DNA of 64,000 nucleotides from Runella zeae DSM 19591 (GCF_000423565.1 NZ_KE384036.1:310001-374000), one strand, 5' to 3'. Numbered from the stretch's first letter, positions 24,821-34,491 are shown. A program made the numbers and translations. Notes: generated by a model from the sequence alone, not told the origin.

Positions 24821-27121
24821 TTGAGTACAGCAAATTCGGCAGACCGAAACAACAAAAATATGCCCATCGAAGTAGAGATTGATTTGGAGCTTGAGCGGTC
24901 AGAAATATTGAAAAGATACCGCAGATTGCTCCGCGCGGCCAAGCCCTTTTTGAAAGACAATGATGCCAAACTCATCAAAAAAGCTTTCAATCTGTCGGTA
25001 GAAGCCCACAAAGACATGCGCCGCAAATCCGGCGAGCCCTACATTTACCACCCGATTGCCGTTGCGCAGATTTGCGTAGAAGAAATTGGACTTGGCACTA
25101 CCTCCATTATTTGTGCCCTTCTGCATGATGTAGTAGAAGACACGGATTTTACCCTGCAAGACATCGAGCGTCAATTTGGCTCTAAAGTGGCCCAAATCAT
25201 CGACGGTCTTACCAAAATTTCAGGACAGTTTGAATTTGGAACGTCGCAACAAGCCGAAAATTTTCGGAAAATGTTGTTGACACTTTCTGACGACATCAGG
25301 GTCATCATGATTAAGCTCGCCGACCGCTTGCACAACATGCGCACCCTTGATAGCATGGCTCGCGACAAGCAGCTTAAAATTGCATCTGAGACAATTTTCA
25401 TCTATGCACCTCTAGCTCACCGCTTGGGTCTTCATTCTATCAAAACTGACCTTGAAGACCTCTACCTCAAATACACCGAACCCGAAGGCTACGAAGAAAT
25501 CAAACATAAACTGCGGGCTACCAAAACAGCACGTGACAGGTTTATTGCGAAGTTTATCGAACCTATCGAAGATGATTTGAGAGAGCAAGGTTATGATTTT
25601 GTCATCAAAGGCCGCCCCAAATCTATCTACTCCATTTGGAATAAAATGCGTAAGCAAAAAAAGCCATTTGAAGAGATTTATGATTTGTTTGCGGTGCGGG
25701 TCATTATGAATTCAAAAGATGACCCTAAAGAAGAGAAATCGGACTGTTGGCACGCTTATTCTATCGTCACTGATCACTATACCCCCAATATCGACCGCCT
25801 CAAAGATTGGCTTGCTACGCCACGCGCCAACGGCTACGAATCACTGCACATTACTGTAATGTACCGCCCCGAAGGTACCGACAAAGGGCAGTGGGTAGAA
25901 GTCCAAATCCGTTCGAAACGAATGGATGAAATTGCGGAGAAAGGCGTAGCTGCCCACTGGAAATACAAAGGTAATGATACCAAAACAGGGCAAGGGATTG
26001 ACCAATGGATCAATCAAGTGCGCGAAATGCTGGAAGCTACCAAAGATAACAAAACGGCGGCCTTGGAGTTTTTGGATGATTTTCGAAGCAATCTCTTTGC
26101 CGAAGAGGTCTTTGTGTTTACTCCCAAAGGCGAGCTTCGCGTATTGCAGCGCGGTGCCACGGCCCTAGACTTTGCTTTTGATATTCACTCCGAAGTAGGC
26201 GCGCGCTGTATCGCCGCCAAAGTCAACAATTCGCTTGTGCCGATCAGTCAGCCTCTCAATAACGGCGACCAAGTCGAAATCATCACGGCCAAACGTCAAA
26301 AACCAAGCGAAGATTGGCTCAAATTTGTGGTAACTTCCAAAGCAAAAGCCCGTATCAAAGAGCTTATCAAGGAAGAAAACAAACAATATGTAACCGACGG
26401 CCGAAACATCATTGAGAAAAAATGTAAGATTCTTCACCTGGAAGTTACGCACGAGCTTATCAATCAGCTCAGGGCTTATTTCAATTGTAAGACTCCTAGC
26501 GATTTGTATTATCGCTTTGGGAAAGGCTACATCAACGCCGACGAAATCAAGAAGTTTAAAAATGAGAAAGAGGCCAAGCTCAATATTCAGGCCAAAATCA
26601 ATACCGATCAGCTTCAAGACGGCAAGCAGTTTACGAAAGAACTCAAAAGAATGCACGGCGAACGCGCCGATGCCGATGCGCTGCTGATTGGGGAAGACAT
26701 GGACAAAATCGACTATATCCTCGCCAAATGCTGTAACCCTATTCCGGGCGACGATGTATTCGGGTTTGTGACCGTCAACGAAGGGATTAAAATTCACCGT
26801 ACTACTTGCCCCAATGCCCCCGAATTACTTTCTAATCACGGCAACCGAGTCATCAAAGCAAAATGGACTTCCCAACAAAAGTTGGCCTTTTTGGCAGGTT
26901 TGCGTATCGAAGGTACTGATCGCGTAGGTCTTGTCAATGACCTCACTCGTATCATTTCCAATGAACTCCATATCAACATCCGCTCGATTGCGGTGGAGAC
27001 TGAGGAGGGTATTTTTGAGGCTATCATCAAGCTCTATGTGTATGATACACGCCACCTCGAACAACTCATGCAAAAATTAGAAAAAGTAGATGGCGTGTTT
27101 AAAGTCGCGCGATTTGATTGA
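24821..27121 (+). CDS. rsh: Bifunctional (p)ppGpp synthetase/hydrolase, RelA/SpoT type
   Basis: A 766-residue long RSH enzyme. Domains in order: an HD hydrolase domain with LLHDVVEDTDF (about residue 106), a synthetase domain with GRPKSIYSIWNKM, DLFAVRV and ANGYESLH (about 260-345), a TGS domain beginning VFVFTPKGELRVL (about 430), a Zn-finger/helical region with CCNPIPGDDV (about 640), and a C-terminal ACT domain (GLRIEGTDRVGLVNDLTR). The HD motif is intact, so hydrolysis as well as synthesis is expected. It controls the stringent response. It precedes fur and purA on the same strand. Confidence 0.96.
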   Translation: MSTANSADRNNKNMPIEVEIDLELERSEILKRYRRLLRAAKPFLKDNDAKLIKKAFNLSVEAHKDMRRKSGEPYIYHPIAVAQICVEEIGLGTTSIICALLHDVVEDTDFTLQDIERQFGSKVAQIIDGLTKISGQFEFGTSQQAENFRKMLLTLSDDIRVIMIKLADRLHNMRTLDSMARDKQLKIASETIFIYAPLAHRLGLHSIKTDLEDLYLKYTEPEGYEEIKHKLRATKTARDRFIAKFIEPIEDDLREQGYDFVIKGRPKSIYSIWNKMRKQKKPFEEIYDLFAVRVIMNSKDDPKEEKSDCWHAYSIVTDHYTPNIDRLKDWLATPRANGYESLHITVMYRPEGTDKGQWVEVQIRSKRMDEIAEKGVAAHWKYKGNDTKTGQGIDQWINQVREMLEATKDNKTAALEFLDDFRSNLFAEEVFVFTPKGELRVLQRGATALDFAFDIHSEVGARCIAAKVNNSLVPISQPLNNGDQVEIITAKRQKPSEDWLKFVVTSKAKARIKELIKEENKQYVTDGRNIIEKKCKILHLEVTHELINQLRAYFNCKTPSDLYYRFGKGYINADEIKKFKNEKEAKLNIQAKINTDQLQDGKQFTKELKRMHGERADADALLIGEDMDKIDYILAKCCNPIPGDDVFGFVTVNEGIKIHRTTCPNAPELLSNHGNRVIKAKWTSQQKLAFLAGLRIEGTDRVGLVNDLTRIISNELHINIRSIAVETEEGIFEAIIKLYVYDTRHLEQLMQKLEKVDGVFKVARFD

Positions 27122-27136
27122 AAATTAGTACTTTTG
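27113..27136 (+). promoter_or_regulatory. Candidate promoter for fur
   Basis: TACTTTTG at 27129-27136 matches the Bacteroidota -7 box TAnnTTTG. TTTG elements lie at 27113-27116 and 27117-27120, closer than the ideal 18-21 bp spacer. It overlaps the end of the RelA/SpoT gene, about 130 bp before the fur start. Confidence 0.35.
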
Positions 27137-27266
27137 TAGAAGTTAATCGCGATTTTTCGCCCCCGTTAATTGTTATGAGTCAATAGGTGCTTTTAAGGAT
27201 AAAATTTAGCTTTTTATGCCCTCATTCCCTATGACTCTTGACTTTTAACTTTTAACTCAAAAAGCA

Positions 27267-27770
27267 ATGCCCCAAGCCAAACACGAAAATTTAGAAGCGG
27301 CCAAGCGTATCCTCACTGCTTATTTGGAGCGTAAAGGTCTCCGCAAAACGCCCGAACGTTTTGCTATATTGGAAGAAATATATACTCGCGAAGACCATTT
27401 CGATGTGGATGAGTTGTATATATCAATGAAAAACAAAAAGTACCGCGTCAGTAGAGCTACGGTTTACAACACACTCGATGTGTTGGTAGATTGCGATTTG
27501 GTAACAAAACACCAATTTGGTAAAAATCTGGCACAGTACGAAAAAGCCTATGGCTACCGTCAGCACGATCACCTCATTTGTATGGATTGCCATCAAGTGA
27601 TGGAGTTTTGTGACCCGCGCGTCCAGAACATCCAAAACATGGTGGGTGATTTATTGAAATTCAACGTTTTGCACCATTCTCTTATTTTTTACGGCAATTG
27701 TACCCGTGAAAACTGCGAAAACAAAACCAAAGCAGTGCTAGAAAGACCTAAAAGAGTAGAAATAGAATAA
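27267..27770 (+). CDS. fur: Fur family transcriptional regulator
   Basis: A 167-residue metal-responsive repressor. An N-terminal winged helix ([15 protein letters not shown], then [14 protein letters not shown]) is followed by the dimerisation domain with the regulatory metal site HDHLICMDC (H100, H102) and two structural zinc cysteine pairs, C106/C109 and C145/C150. This layout fits Fur better than the manganese or nickel types but cannot separate Fur, Zur and PerR with certainty. The N-terminus is extended compared with E. coli Fur. feoAB at 38-40 kb in this window is a plausible target. Confidence 0.88.
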   Translation: MPQAKHENLEAAKRILTAYLERKGLRKTPERFAILEEIYTREDHFDVDELYISMKNKKYRVSRATVYNTLDVLVDCDLVTKHQFGKNLAQYEKAYGYRQHDHLICMDCHQVMEFCDPRVQNIQNMVGDLLKFNVLHHSLIFYGNCTRENCENKTKAVLERPKRVEIE

Positions 27771-27854
27771 TCCCCTATTTGTTCTCGTTACCTCATACTC
27801 ATACGTGCTCATATACCCAAACCCCACGGCACGTCTTTCACCAAATCATAAACT

Positions 27855-27872
27855 CCCCCAAGGGGTTGGGGG
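27855..27872 (+). repeat. GC-rich hairpin in purA leader
   Basis: CCCCCAA/TTGGGGG with a GGGG loop lies 14 bp before the purA start. No T run follows, so it is not an obvious terminator. It may be a dispersed repeat or a leader structure that affects purA translation. Confidence 0.5.
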
Positions 27873-27885
27873 CTTACAAGTTCTA

Positions 27886-29175
27886 ATGAAAGTTGACGTA
27901 CTACTCGGCCTCCAGTGGGGCGACGAAGGAAAAGGGAAAATTGTGGATGTATTAGCACCACAATACCAAGTGGTTGCAAGATTTCAGGGCGGCCCTAATG
28001 CAGGTCATACACTCGAATTTGATGGTTTCAAACACGTACTCCACCAGATTCCTTCTGGTATTTTCAGACCAGAAATCAAAAATATCATCGGCAATGGCCT
28101 TGTGCTTGACCCAATTGTTTTGAAAAAAGAAATCGAAGGATTGGCAAAATATAATCTTCCACTCCAACAAAACCTTTTTATCTCCAAAAAAGCGGCTATC
28201 ATTATCCCTACCCACCGCTTGCTTGACGCTGCTTATGAACAAGCAAAAGGTGATGCTAAAATCGGCTCTACTTTGCGCGGAATTGGCCCCGCCTATCAAG
28301 ATAAAGTAGCACGCCAAGGCCTACGCATGGGCGATATCGTATCGCCGGGGTTCAAAGAGAAATATGAGCGCCTTGTCAATCAACACAAAGTCGTTTTGGA
28401 TTTCTATAAATATGACTATGAAGCGGCCTTAACAGAAGCAGAAGCGACGTTTTTTGAGGCTACCGAATTTTTGAAACAATACAATTTTGTAGATACCGAA
28501 TACCTCGTCAATGAATCTTTAGAAGCAGGAGAAACAGTCTTGGCCGAAGGGGCCCAAGGCTCGCTGCTAGATATTGATTTTGGTTCTTATCCATTCGTGA
28601 CTAGCTCCAATACCACCACTGCGGGTGCTTGTACCGGACTGGGGCTTTCTCCTCGTCGCATTGGCGAAGTCTATGGTATTTTCAAAGCTTACTGTACGCG
28701 CGTAGGTAGCGGGCCTTTCCCTACAGAGCTTTTTGACGAAGAAGGCGAGCGTATGCGCCAAGAAGGTCGGGAGTTTGGCTCTACTACGGGTCGGCCTCGC
28801 CGCTGCGGATGGCTGGATTTGCCTGCCCTTAAATACGCTATCATGATCAATGGTGTCACGCAGCTGGTGATGATGAAGGTCGATGTCTTGAATATTTTTG
28901 ATGAAATCAAGATTTGTACCCATTATCAAATGCCCGACGGAACGCTCACTGACCGCTTCCCTTATGACCTTTGTCATAATGATGTAACCCCTGTCTACAA
29001 AACCATGAAAGGCTGGGCTACTTCGCTCGAAAACTTACATACTTACGACGAATTGCCTACTGAGTTGGCGGCTTATATTAACTTTTTGGAAGCCGAGCTC
29101 CAATTGCCAATCAGTTTTATTTCGACAGGCCCTGACCGCGAAGCAATCATCCACCGCGAGGCTCAAGTCGTCTAA
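27886..29175 (+). CDS. purA: Adenylosuccinate synthetase
   Basis: This enzyme makes adenylosuccinate from IMP, aspartate and GTP, the first committed AMP step. From the ATG at 27886 the protein begins MKVDVLLGLQWGDEGKGK, with the catalytic aspartate and P-loop-like GDEGKGK at the usual distance from the N-terminus. GGPNAGHT, GSTLRGIGPAY, EGAQGSLLDIDFGSYPFVTS and the GSTTGRPRRCGW loop follow. The frame is open 27 residues upstream to 27805, but that extension is not family-like and crosses a hairpin. It is 429 residues, normal for PurA, and is followed by a strong terminator. Confidence 0.97.
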   Translation: MKVDVLLGLQWGDEGKGKIVDVLAPQYQVVARFQGGPNAGHTLEFDGFKHVLHQIPSGIFRPEIKNIIGNGLVLDPIVLKKEIEGLAKYNLPLQQNLFISKKAAIIIPTHRLLDAAYEQAKGDAKIGSTLRGIGPAYQDKVARQGLRMGDIVSPGFKEKYERLVNQHKVVLDFYKYDYEAALTEAEATFFEATEFLKQYNFVDTEYLVNESLEAGETVLAEGAQGSLLDIDFGSYPFVTSSNTTTAGACTGLGLSPRRIGEVYGIFKAYCTRVGSGPFPTELFDEEGERMRQEGREFGSTTGRPRRCGWLDLPALKYAIMINGVTQLVMMKVDVLNIFDEIKICTHYQMPDGTLTDRFPYDLCHNDVTPVYKTMKGWATSLENLHTYDELPTELAAYINFLEAELQLPISFISTGPDREAIIHREAQVV

Positions 29176-29203
29176 AATCAGTATTACAGTAATCACATTA
29201 TTA

Positions 29204-29231
29204 AGCGCGAAGCGAGGTTCGCGCTTTTTTT
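29204..29231 (+). terminator. Rho-independent terminator of purA
   Basis: GCGCGAA (29205-29211), a 6-base loop and TTCGCGC (29218-29224) followed by seven T form a textbook terminator 28 bp after the purA stop. Confidence 0.92.
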
Positions 29232-29385
29232 GTACAATTCTACCTCACTTCTTCGCCTCTATTTCTATAGTCCCACCTGATTTTACTTCGTACTAAATAC
29301 AAATTAGGGGCAAATAAATTGATATTGGTCAATTTATTGAAAATACCTTTTGGAGATTTTTGGGTACACAAAACCCCTCATCTCC

Positions 29386-30108
29386 ATGATATTATCTATT
29401 ATTTTTGCAGTTTTTGGAATATGTTTTATCATCGAAAAACTTATTCCGGGATGGAAGCTCCCTCAAGTTCCCACTTGGACGATTCGTGTATTAGCAATTA
29501 ATTTTATCCAATTACTCGTAGTGCTGATTGCGGGTTGGACTTGGGAAAAATGGTTATCCGCTTTTTCAGTATTTCATTTATCTACTTATGTGGGCAATAT
29601 CTTCGGCGGTATCATAGCCTACTTTATCGCTACTTTCGTTTTTTATTGGTGGCATCGCTGGAGACATACCATCGATTTTTTATGGAAACATTTTCACCAA
29701 ATCCATCATAGCCCCCAAAGAATTGAAGTCATTACGTCATTTTACAAACACCCCCTCGAAATGACCGTCAATTCTATCATCGGGAGCTTGTTAGTCTATT
29801 CTTTTTTAGGGCTTAATGTAGAAGCGGGCGGTATTTATACCTTGTGTACCGCGTTAGGGGAGTTTTTTTATCATACCAATGTCAAAACACCCCAATGGAT
29901 AGGATATATTTTTCAGCGCCCCGAAATGCATCGCATTCATCACGAATACAACAAACATACTCATAATTACGGCGATATCGTTTGGTGGGATATGTTGTTT
30001 GGGACCTATCACAATCCCAAAGAATTTACGACTTCCTGCGGCTTTGACCCCGACAAAGAAGAACGTCTTAAAGAGATGTTGCTCTTCAAAGATGTACATT
30101 CGCAATAA
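29386..30108 (+). CDS. Sterol desaturase/fatty acid hydroxylase family membrane protein
   Basis: A 240-residue integral membrane di-iron oxidase. The histidine clusters are all present: HRWRH, HQIHHS, and the C-terminal HRIHHEYNKHTHNYG. Four or so hydrophobic helices flank them. A TTG at 29350 would add 12 residues, but the ATG at 29386 starts directly at the first membrane helix and is preferred. The family hydroxylates or desaturates sterols, fatty acids or carotenoids; the substrate is not evident. The SGNH hydrolase gene follows closely. Confidence 0.88.
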   Translation: MILSIIFAVFGICFIIEKLIPGWKLPQVPTWTIRVLAINFIQLLVVLIAGWTWEKWLSAFSVFHLSTYVGNIFGGIIAYFIATFVFYWWHRWRHTIDFLWKHFHQIHHSPQRIEVITSFYKHPLEMTVNSIIGSLLVYSFLGLNVEAGGIYTLCTALGEFFYHTNVKTPQWIGYIFQRPEMHRIHHEYNKHTHNYGDIVWWDMLFGTYHNPKEFTTSCGFDPDKEERLKEMLLFKDVHSQ

Positions 30109-30199
30109 TTGGAGAAGGTGGCAATGGAAGGCTTTTTTTGTATTTCTAAAAAACGTAATTTACATTCCTAAGCCATCATTATCTTCAACCTTTTGGTCT

Positions 30200-30925
30200 A
30201 TGATTTCTAGCCATATCGTGAGAGTATGCTTATTGCTAAGTATTCTACTTTATCACCATAAGGTACTTAGTCAGTCTCCTACGCTCAAAGTTTTGTTTGT
30301 AGGCAACAGCCTCACTTATACCAACGACCTACCTCAGATAGTGCAAGAACTAGCCAAACATGACGGTGTGCAGCTCCAATACACCACTTTTTTATATCCA
30401 AACTATTCGCTGGAAGACCATTGGAAAGAAGGTAAAGTACAACGAGCCATTGAAAGCCAAACTTTCGATTTTGTGGTAGCGCAGCAAGGGCCTTCAGCCT
30501 TGCCCGAATCACAAGTTTTATTGACAGATTATGCTACTCGCTTGGCCGAAATTTGCAAAAAAAACAACGTCAAAATGGCCTTGTATATGGTCTGGCCTTC
30601 TTTAGCACGTTCTTTTGACTTAGAAAACGTCATTCAGTCTTATACGCAAGCTGCCCAAAAGATCAATTTATTGCTCTGTCCGGCGGGGTTGGCTTGGAAA
30701 TATGCTTGGCAGCTCGAACCTCAACTCTCACTCTACGGACAAGATAATTTCCACCCTAGTTTGAAAGGAAGCCTTTTGGCCTCACTTACCATTTATGGTA
30801 CTCTTACTCGTAAAACTAACTTTGATTTTTTACCTACCGATACAGCAACGTGGATACGAGAAATCAATACCCATGACTTTGACACTCTCAAAAAAGCTGC
30901 TATGAAAGCCCTTGAAAACAAATGA
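30200..30925 (+). CDS. Secreted SGNH/GDSL-type hydrolase
   Basis: A 241-residue secreted hydrolase. From the ATG at 30200 a signal peptide (ending about KVLSQ) is followed by block I FVGNSLTYTND with nucleophile S37, and block V DNFHPS with D182 and H185, as expected for an SGNH triad. The frame is open upstream into the desaturase gene, but the signal peptide supports this start. The family includes carbohydrate esterases and lipases; the target is unknown. Confidence 0.85.
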   Translation: MISSHIVRVCLLLSILLYHHKVLSQSPTLKVLFVGNSLTYTNDLPQIVQELAKHDGVQLQYTTFLYPNYSLEDHWKEGKVQRAIESQTFDFVVAQQGPSALPESQVLLTDYATRLAEICKKNNVKMALYMVWPSLARSFDLENVIQSYTQAAQKINLLLCPAGLAWKYAWQLEPQLSLYGQDNFHPSLKGSLLASLTIYGTLTRKTNFDFLPTDTATWIREINTHDFDTLKKAAMKALENK

Positions 30926-30972
30926 ATTGTCAGAAAAAATACAATTTTAATCAGGTATTTTCTTAAAAAAGT

Positions 30973-30993
30973 GGACTTATAGACCATAAGTCC
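30973..30993 (+). repeat. Short hairpin just before the DUF4249 gene
   Basis: GGACTTAT/ATAAGTCC with a 5-base loop, extendable by two more pairs, ends 8 bp before the ATG at 31002. It could cover the ribosome-binding region or act as an operator. No T run follows. Confidence 0.45.
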
Positions 30994-31001
30994 GCAAAAC
31001 C

Positions 31002-32153
31002 ATGAAACCATACCTCCCATTTCTAGGCACCGTCGTTGTAGTATTGTTAATAGGCTTGATTTACGGCTGTGTTTTGCCTTACAATCCCCCCGAAATCAAA
31101 CAAGCTCAAAGCTATTTAGTAGTTGAAGGTTCTTTGAATCTATCGCCTTCAGCCATAAGTGAAATTCAACTAAGTCGAACCCAAAATATAGGAGAAAAAG
31201 AGGCACCCGATAGGGAGCAACGCGCCATAGTTAGGGTAGAGGGGGATAAAGGCAGTAGCTTCAACTTTAGGGAATATCAGCCCGGAAAATACCAATTGGG
31301 AGCGGTATCTTATGCCCCCAACGAACAATTTAGGCTTTTTATCAAAACTACGAATGGCAAAGAATATCGTTCTTCGTATGTACCCGTGATTAAAACCCCC
31401 GCTATCGACAGCATTACTTATCGTTTATTACCTAACAATGAAGGCGTTAGGATTAGCATTAACACCCATGACCCGTTGAATAATACACGCTTTTATCGCT
31501 GGAATTTTGAGGAAACTTGGGAATACCGCGCGCCTCTATTCTCAGGTTATGAAATCATAAATGGTGAAATAAAACCTCGTACCGAGCAAATTGAGCTTTG
31601 TTGGCCCACTCGAAAGTCCACCAAAATTACGCTAGGCTCGTCTATTAATCTCTCACAGGATGTGATAAAGGACGTCCCGATTACGGAAGTGACGGCATTG
31701 AGTGGTAAACTCGCCCGCAAATACAGTATTTTGGTAACTCAATACGGGCTTTCACAAGAAGAATTTGAATATTGGACCGCTATCGCCAAAACCAACGAAT
31801 CGACTGGAGGGCTTTTTGACCCTCAGCCGTCCCAAGTTACGGGCAACATTACCTGCCTTACTGATTCGGAAGAAATAGTTTTCGGTTTTTTTAATGCTAC
31901 TACTCCCACGCAACAACGGATTTTTATTACCGAAAACTTGGGACGTAATACCCTAGCAGATCAAGCATGTGCACCGCTTGATACCCTTCCCACGCACGAA
32001 ATCATCAAACAAGCAAAGGAGGCTCCTTTTTTAGTATTGATTGAATTTCCCGTACCTGGTTCAGAAATTCCTTGGTATACTACCGGAAGCATTGCCTGCT
32101 CAGATTGCCGCCACATGGGCGCTACCAATAAGAGACCAAGCTATTGGAGATAG
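31002..32153 (+). CDS. DUF4249-family lipoprotein
   Basis: A 383-residue predicted outer-membrane lipoprotein: an N-terminal hydrophobic segment ends with lipobox LIYGC (C23). The body starts with VVEGSLNLSPS and has beta-rich segments such as VEGDKGSSFNFREYQPGKYQL and RFYRWNFEETWEY, matching DUF4249, a Bacteroidota-specific family. Four cysteines near the C-terminus (ACSDCRHMG and two earlier) could form disulfides. DUF4249 genes usually sit beside a TonB-dependent receptor, but none is adjacent here. Function unknown, possibly surface binding. Confidence 0.82.
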   Translation: MKPYLPFLGTVVVVLLIGLIYGCVLPYNPPEIKQAQSYLVVEGSLNLSPSAISEIQLSRTQNIGEKEAPDREQRAIVRVEGDKGSSFNFREYQPGKYQLGAVSYAPNEQFRLFIKTTNGKEYRSSYVPVIKTPAIDSITYRLLPNNEGVRISINTHDPLNNTRFYRWNFEETWEYRAPLFSGYEIINGEIKPRTEQIELCWPTRKSTKITLGSSINLSQDVIKDVPITEVTALSGKLARKYSILVTQYGLSQEEFEYWTAIAKTNESTGGLFDPQPSQVTGNITCLTDSEEIVFGFFNATTPTQQRIFITENLGRNTLADQACAPLDTLPTHEIIKQAKEAPFLVLIEFPVPGSEIPWYTTGSIACSDCRHMGATNKRPSYWR

Positions 32154-32237
32154 TTCTCTCTACTTTTACCCCTTTTTCAAAACTTTGTTCTTCCTTCTGA
32201 GTTTGTAATTACAAACCGTTTTAAAAAAAGTAAATAA

Positions 32238-33206
32238 ATGCCCTCTTGTATTATCATTGGAGCAGGTATGACAGGCCTTACCGCCGCCAACTTGCTACAG
32301 CGCGACGGCTGGCAAGTGACCGTACTCGACAAAGGCCGTGGTGTGGGCGGTAGGCTTGCTACGCGTCGGTTGTCTTCTTCTCGTGCCGACCACGGTGCTC
32401 AATATTTTACCGCTCGTACCCCCGAATTTCAACAGCATATTGCCGATTGGCAGCAAGCTGGCATCGTCAAAGAATGGAATTTAAGCAGTGCTTCAACCAC
32501 AGATATTACCTTTCAGCACCCTCGCTACATAGGGGTTGAAGGCATGAATAGCATTGCCAAATACATGGCTCAGAACTTGAGCGTTTTGACCAATGAAAAA
32601 GCAATAACATTGACAAAAAGTGAAGCAGAATGGGCGGTAAATACAGAAAATGGCAATATTTATACAGCCAATCATATCATTTTGACTCTTCCTGCTCCTC
32701 AAGCGCTTGATTTATTAGCTCAGAGTGCTATTGCTCTTTCACCAGAGCACCATCTTGCCTTGACTTCTATTCAATATGCGCCTTGCATTGCGGTTGTGGC
32801 TTCGTTACATCAAAAGAGCTTGATTCCGAATCCTGGCGTTTTGAAGTTTGATACAGGTTCTATTGCTTGGGTAGCCGACAATTTCCAAAAAGGTATCACA
32901 GCTCACCCTTCTGTCACGATTCATGCAAGTGCTGATTTTAGCCGACAAAAACTAGAAGAAGACTTGAATACGGTAGGACAAGAACTAATGCATGACTTAG
33001 TTCAGTGGATTGTACCTTCCAATCTCCAAACTATGCAAGTCCACCGCTGGCGCTATAGCTTGGCCGAGCAGCGATGGGCAGCACCCTATTTGGCGCTAGA
33101 TATTTCGGACTCGCTTTTGATTGGCGGGGATGCCTTTGGGATGGGCAATGTAGAAGGGGCCTTTCAATCAGGCTTTCGGATGGCTCAATTTCTTTTCAAA
33201 AAATAA
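32238..33206 (+). CDS. FAD-dependent oxidoreductase, renalase-like
   Basis: A 322-residue flavoprotein. The N-terminal Rossmann motif is IIGAGMTGLTAANLL, followed by LDKGRGVGGRLATRR and DHGAQYFTAR, which are typical of the renalase-like subgroup, and the C-terminus has the FAD-contacting LLIGGDAFGMGNVEGA. No signal peptide is seen. Bacterial renalases oxidise dihydro forms of NAD(P), but substrate assignment here is only by family. It converges on another FAD enzyme at 33259. Confidence 0.87.
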   Translation: MPSCIIIGAGMTGLTAANLLQRDGWQVTVLDKGRGVGGRLATRRLSSSRADHGAQYFTARTPEFQQHIADWQQAGIVKEWNLSSASTTDITFQHPRYIGVEGMNSIAKYMAQNLSVLTNEKAITLTKSEAEWAVNTENGNIYTANHIILTLPAPQALDLLAQSAIALSPEHHLALTSIQYAPCIAVVASLHQKSLIPNPGVLKFDTGSIAWVADNFQKGITAHPSVTIHASADFSRQKLEEDLNTVGQELMHDLVQWIVPSNLQTMQVHRWRYSLAEQRWAAPYLALDISDSLLIGGDAFGMGNVEGAFQSGFRMAQFLFKK

Positions 33207-33211
33207 ATTCT

Positions 33212-33252
33212 ACTTCCCACAGAATCCTGCTCGTGAGGTTTCTGTGGGAAGT
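33212..33252. terminator. Hairpin between convergent FAD oxidoreductase genes
   Basis: A 12-bp inverted repeat ACTTCCCACAGA/TCTGTGGGAAGT with a 17-base loop lies between the two stop codons and could serve both directions. Confidence 0.65.
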
Positions 33253-33258
33253 CTGTGT

Positions 33259-34491
33259 TTAGATTCCTGCTATCAAGTCAGCTACCTGCCGCCCAGTAGC
33301 CATCGCAGCATTGAGAGAAGGATAAGCCACATGGTCGCCACATTCGTAGAGATTTTCGCTCAATCTTAAACTGGTTTTTGAGGCATCGACCGTAAATTTC
33401 ATGAGCGCTTGGGGTATATGATATGTTCGTAAATGTCGCCAAGTTTTCACCTCGTCACCAAACCACTCTGTAAGTTCAGAAATGATGTGAGAGGTTAGTT
33501 TTTTCTCATCAAACAAGGTAAACCCTTGAGTACTAACCGAAATCAACGTTTTTCCCGCAGGAGCATAGGCAGGCGAAATATCACTAGGCACGCATACATT
33601 ATGTACTACCGATACTCGGTTGGGATTCAATGCCAGCATTTTTTCTCTGATTGGTGAGTCAGTGGCTTCAAAATAAGTACATGTCGTAACATTGTATTGG
33701 CGATTCGCATTTCTATTCAAAAGCTTATCTGCCTGATAGGCATCCGTAGCTATCACTATATTTTTGGCAGCGAGTACTTCTCCATTTGCAAGATGGAGGT
33801 TTGAGTTTTGAATTCTTTCTACTTTGGTATTTAGCCGCACCATTCCAGCAGGCAATTTTCCAGCGATTTGTTCGGGAATGGCTTGCATTCCTTTGGCAGG
33901 CAGCATAGCCGAGCCTGTATAAAATTGTTTGAAAATAAATCGAAAGAAATTACTTGCTGTTTCCAGCGAGTTTTCTAAAAAAACGCCTCCAAAGAAAGGC
34001 TTAAAAAAATTGTTAATCATGGTTTCACTCCATCCATAATGCCTCAAATATGAAAGCGTATCGGTCGCTATTTCCTCAAAAAACGCTTCCGTGGCTTCTT
34101 TGCTTACTTCATTTGACAATTGAAGCACTTTTAGCTTATCAGCAAAAGTACCTACTGGCGAAAACAACGTCTTGAACAATTGGAGCGGCTCTTTGAATGG
34201 ATCACTCATGACTTCAAAGGTATTGTTGAGACGAATCAACGCCCCGGACCGAAAAGCCTTTAGCTCAAGAGCTTCATAATCAAGAAGGCGTTGGGCTTCG
34301 GGATAAGATGTCAACAGAATTTGAAAACCTCGATCTAACAAAAATCCGTCTACAACGTCGGTTCTTACTCTTCCTCCTACCGCATCAGACGCTTCTAACA
34401 CCAGAGATTCTATCCCATAATCTTTCAAATATTTGGCGCAAGTAAGACCCGCTACACCGGCGCCTATGATAACAACTTCGTGATTTGCCAT
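33259..34491 (-). CDS. FAD-dependent amine oxidase/phytoene desaturase-like protein
   Basis: A 410-residue flavoprotein with GAGVAGLTCAKYLKDYG at the N-terminus, LEASDAVGGRVRTD and a C-terminal FAD contact segment (YECGDHVAYPSLNAAMATG). The arrangement fits the NAD(P)-binding amine-oxidase/desaturase superfamily. A helical middle region with FFKPFFGGVFL is common in uncharacterised Bacteroidota and cyanobacterial members. It could act on carotenoids or on amines; no carotenoid genes are nearby. Confidence 0.87.
   Translation of the reverse strand: MANHEVVIIGAGVAGLTCAKYLKDYGIESLVLEASDAVGGRVRTDVVDGFLLDRGFQILLTSYPEAQRLLDYEALELKAFRSGALIRLNNTFEVMSDPFKEPLQLFKTLFSPVGTFADKLKVLQLSNEVSKEATEAFFEEIATDTLSYLRHYGWSETMINNFFKPFFGGVFLENSLETASNFFRFIFKQFYTGSAMLPAKGMQAIPEQIAGKLPAGMVRLNTKVERIQNSNLHLANGEVLAAKNIVIATDAYQADKLLNRNANRQYNVTTCTYFEATDSPIREKMLALNPNRVSVVHNVCVPSDISPAYAPAGKTLISVSTQGFTLFDEKKLTSHIISELTEWFGDEVKTWRHLRTYHIPQALMKFTVDASKTSLRLSENLYECGDHVAYPSLNAAMATGRQVADLIAGI

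Noticed and set aside
26165-26797. 210-codon open frame on the minus strand
   Set aside because: Antisense shadow of the RelA/SpoT gene with low-complexity composition.
27805-27885. N-terminal extension of PurA
   Set aside because: The 27 extra residues are not family-like and cross a hairpin; MKVDVLLGLQWGDEGKGK at 27886 is the normal start.
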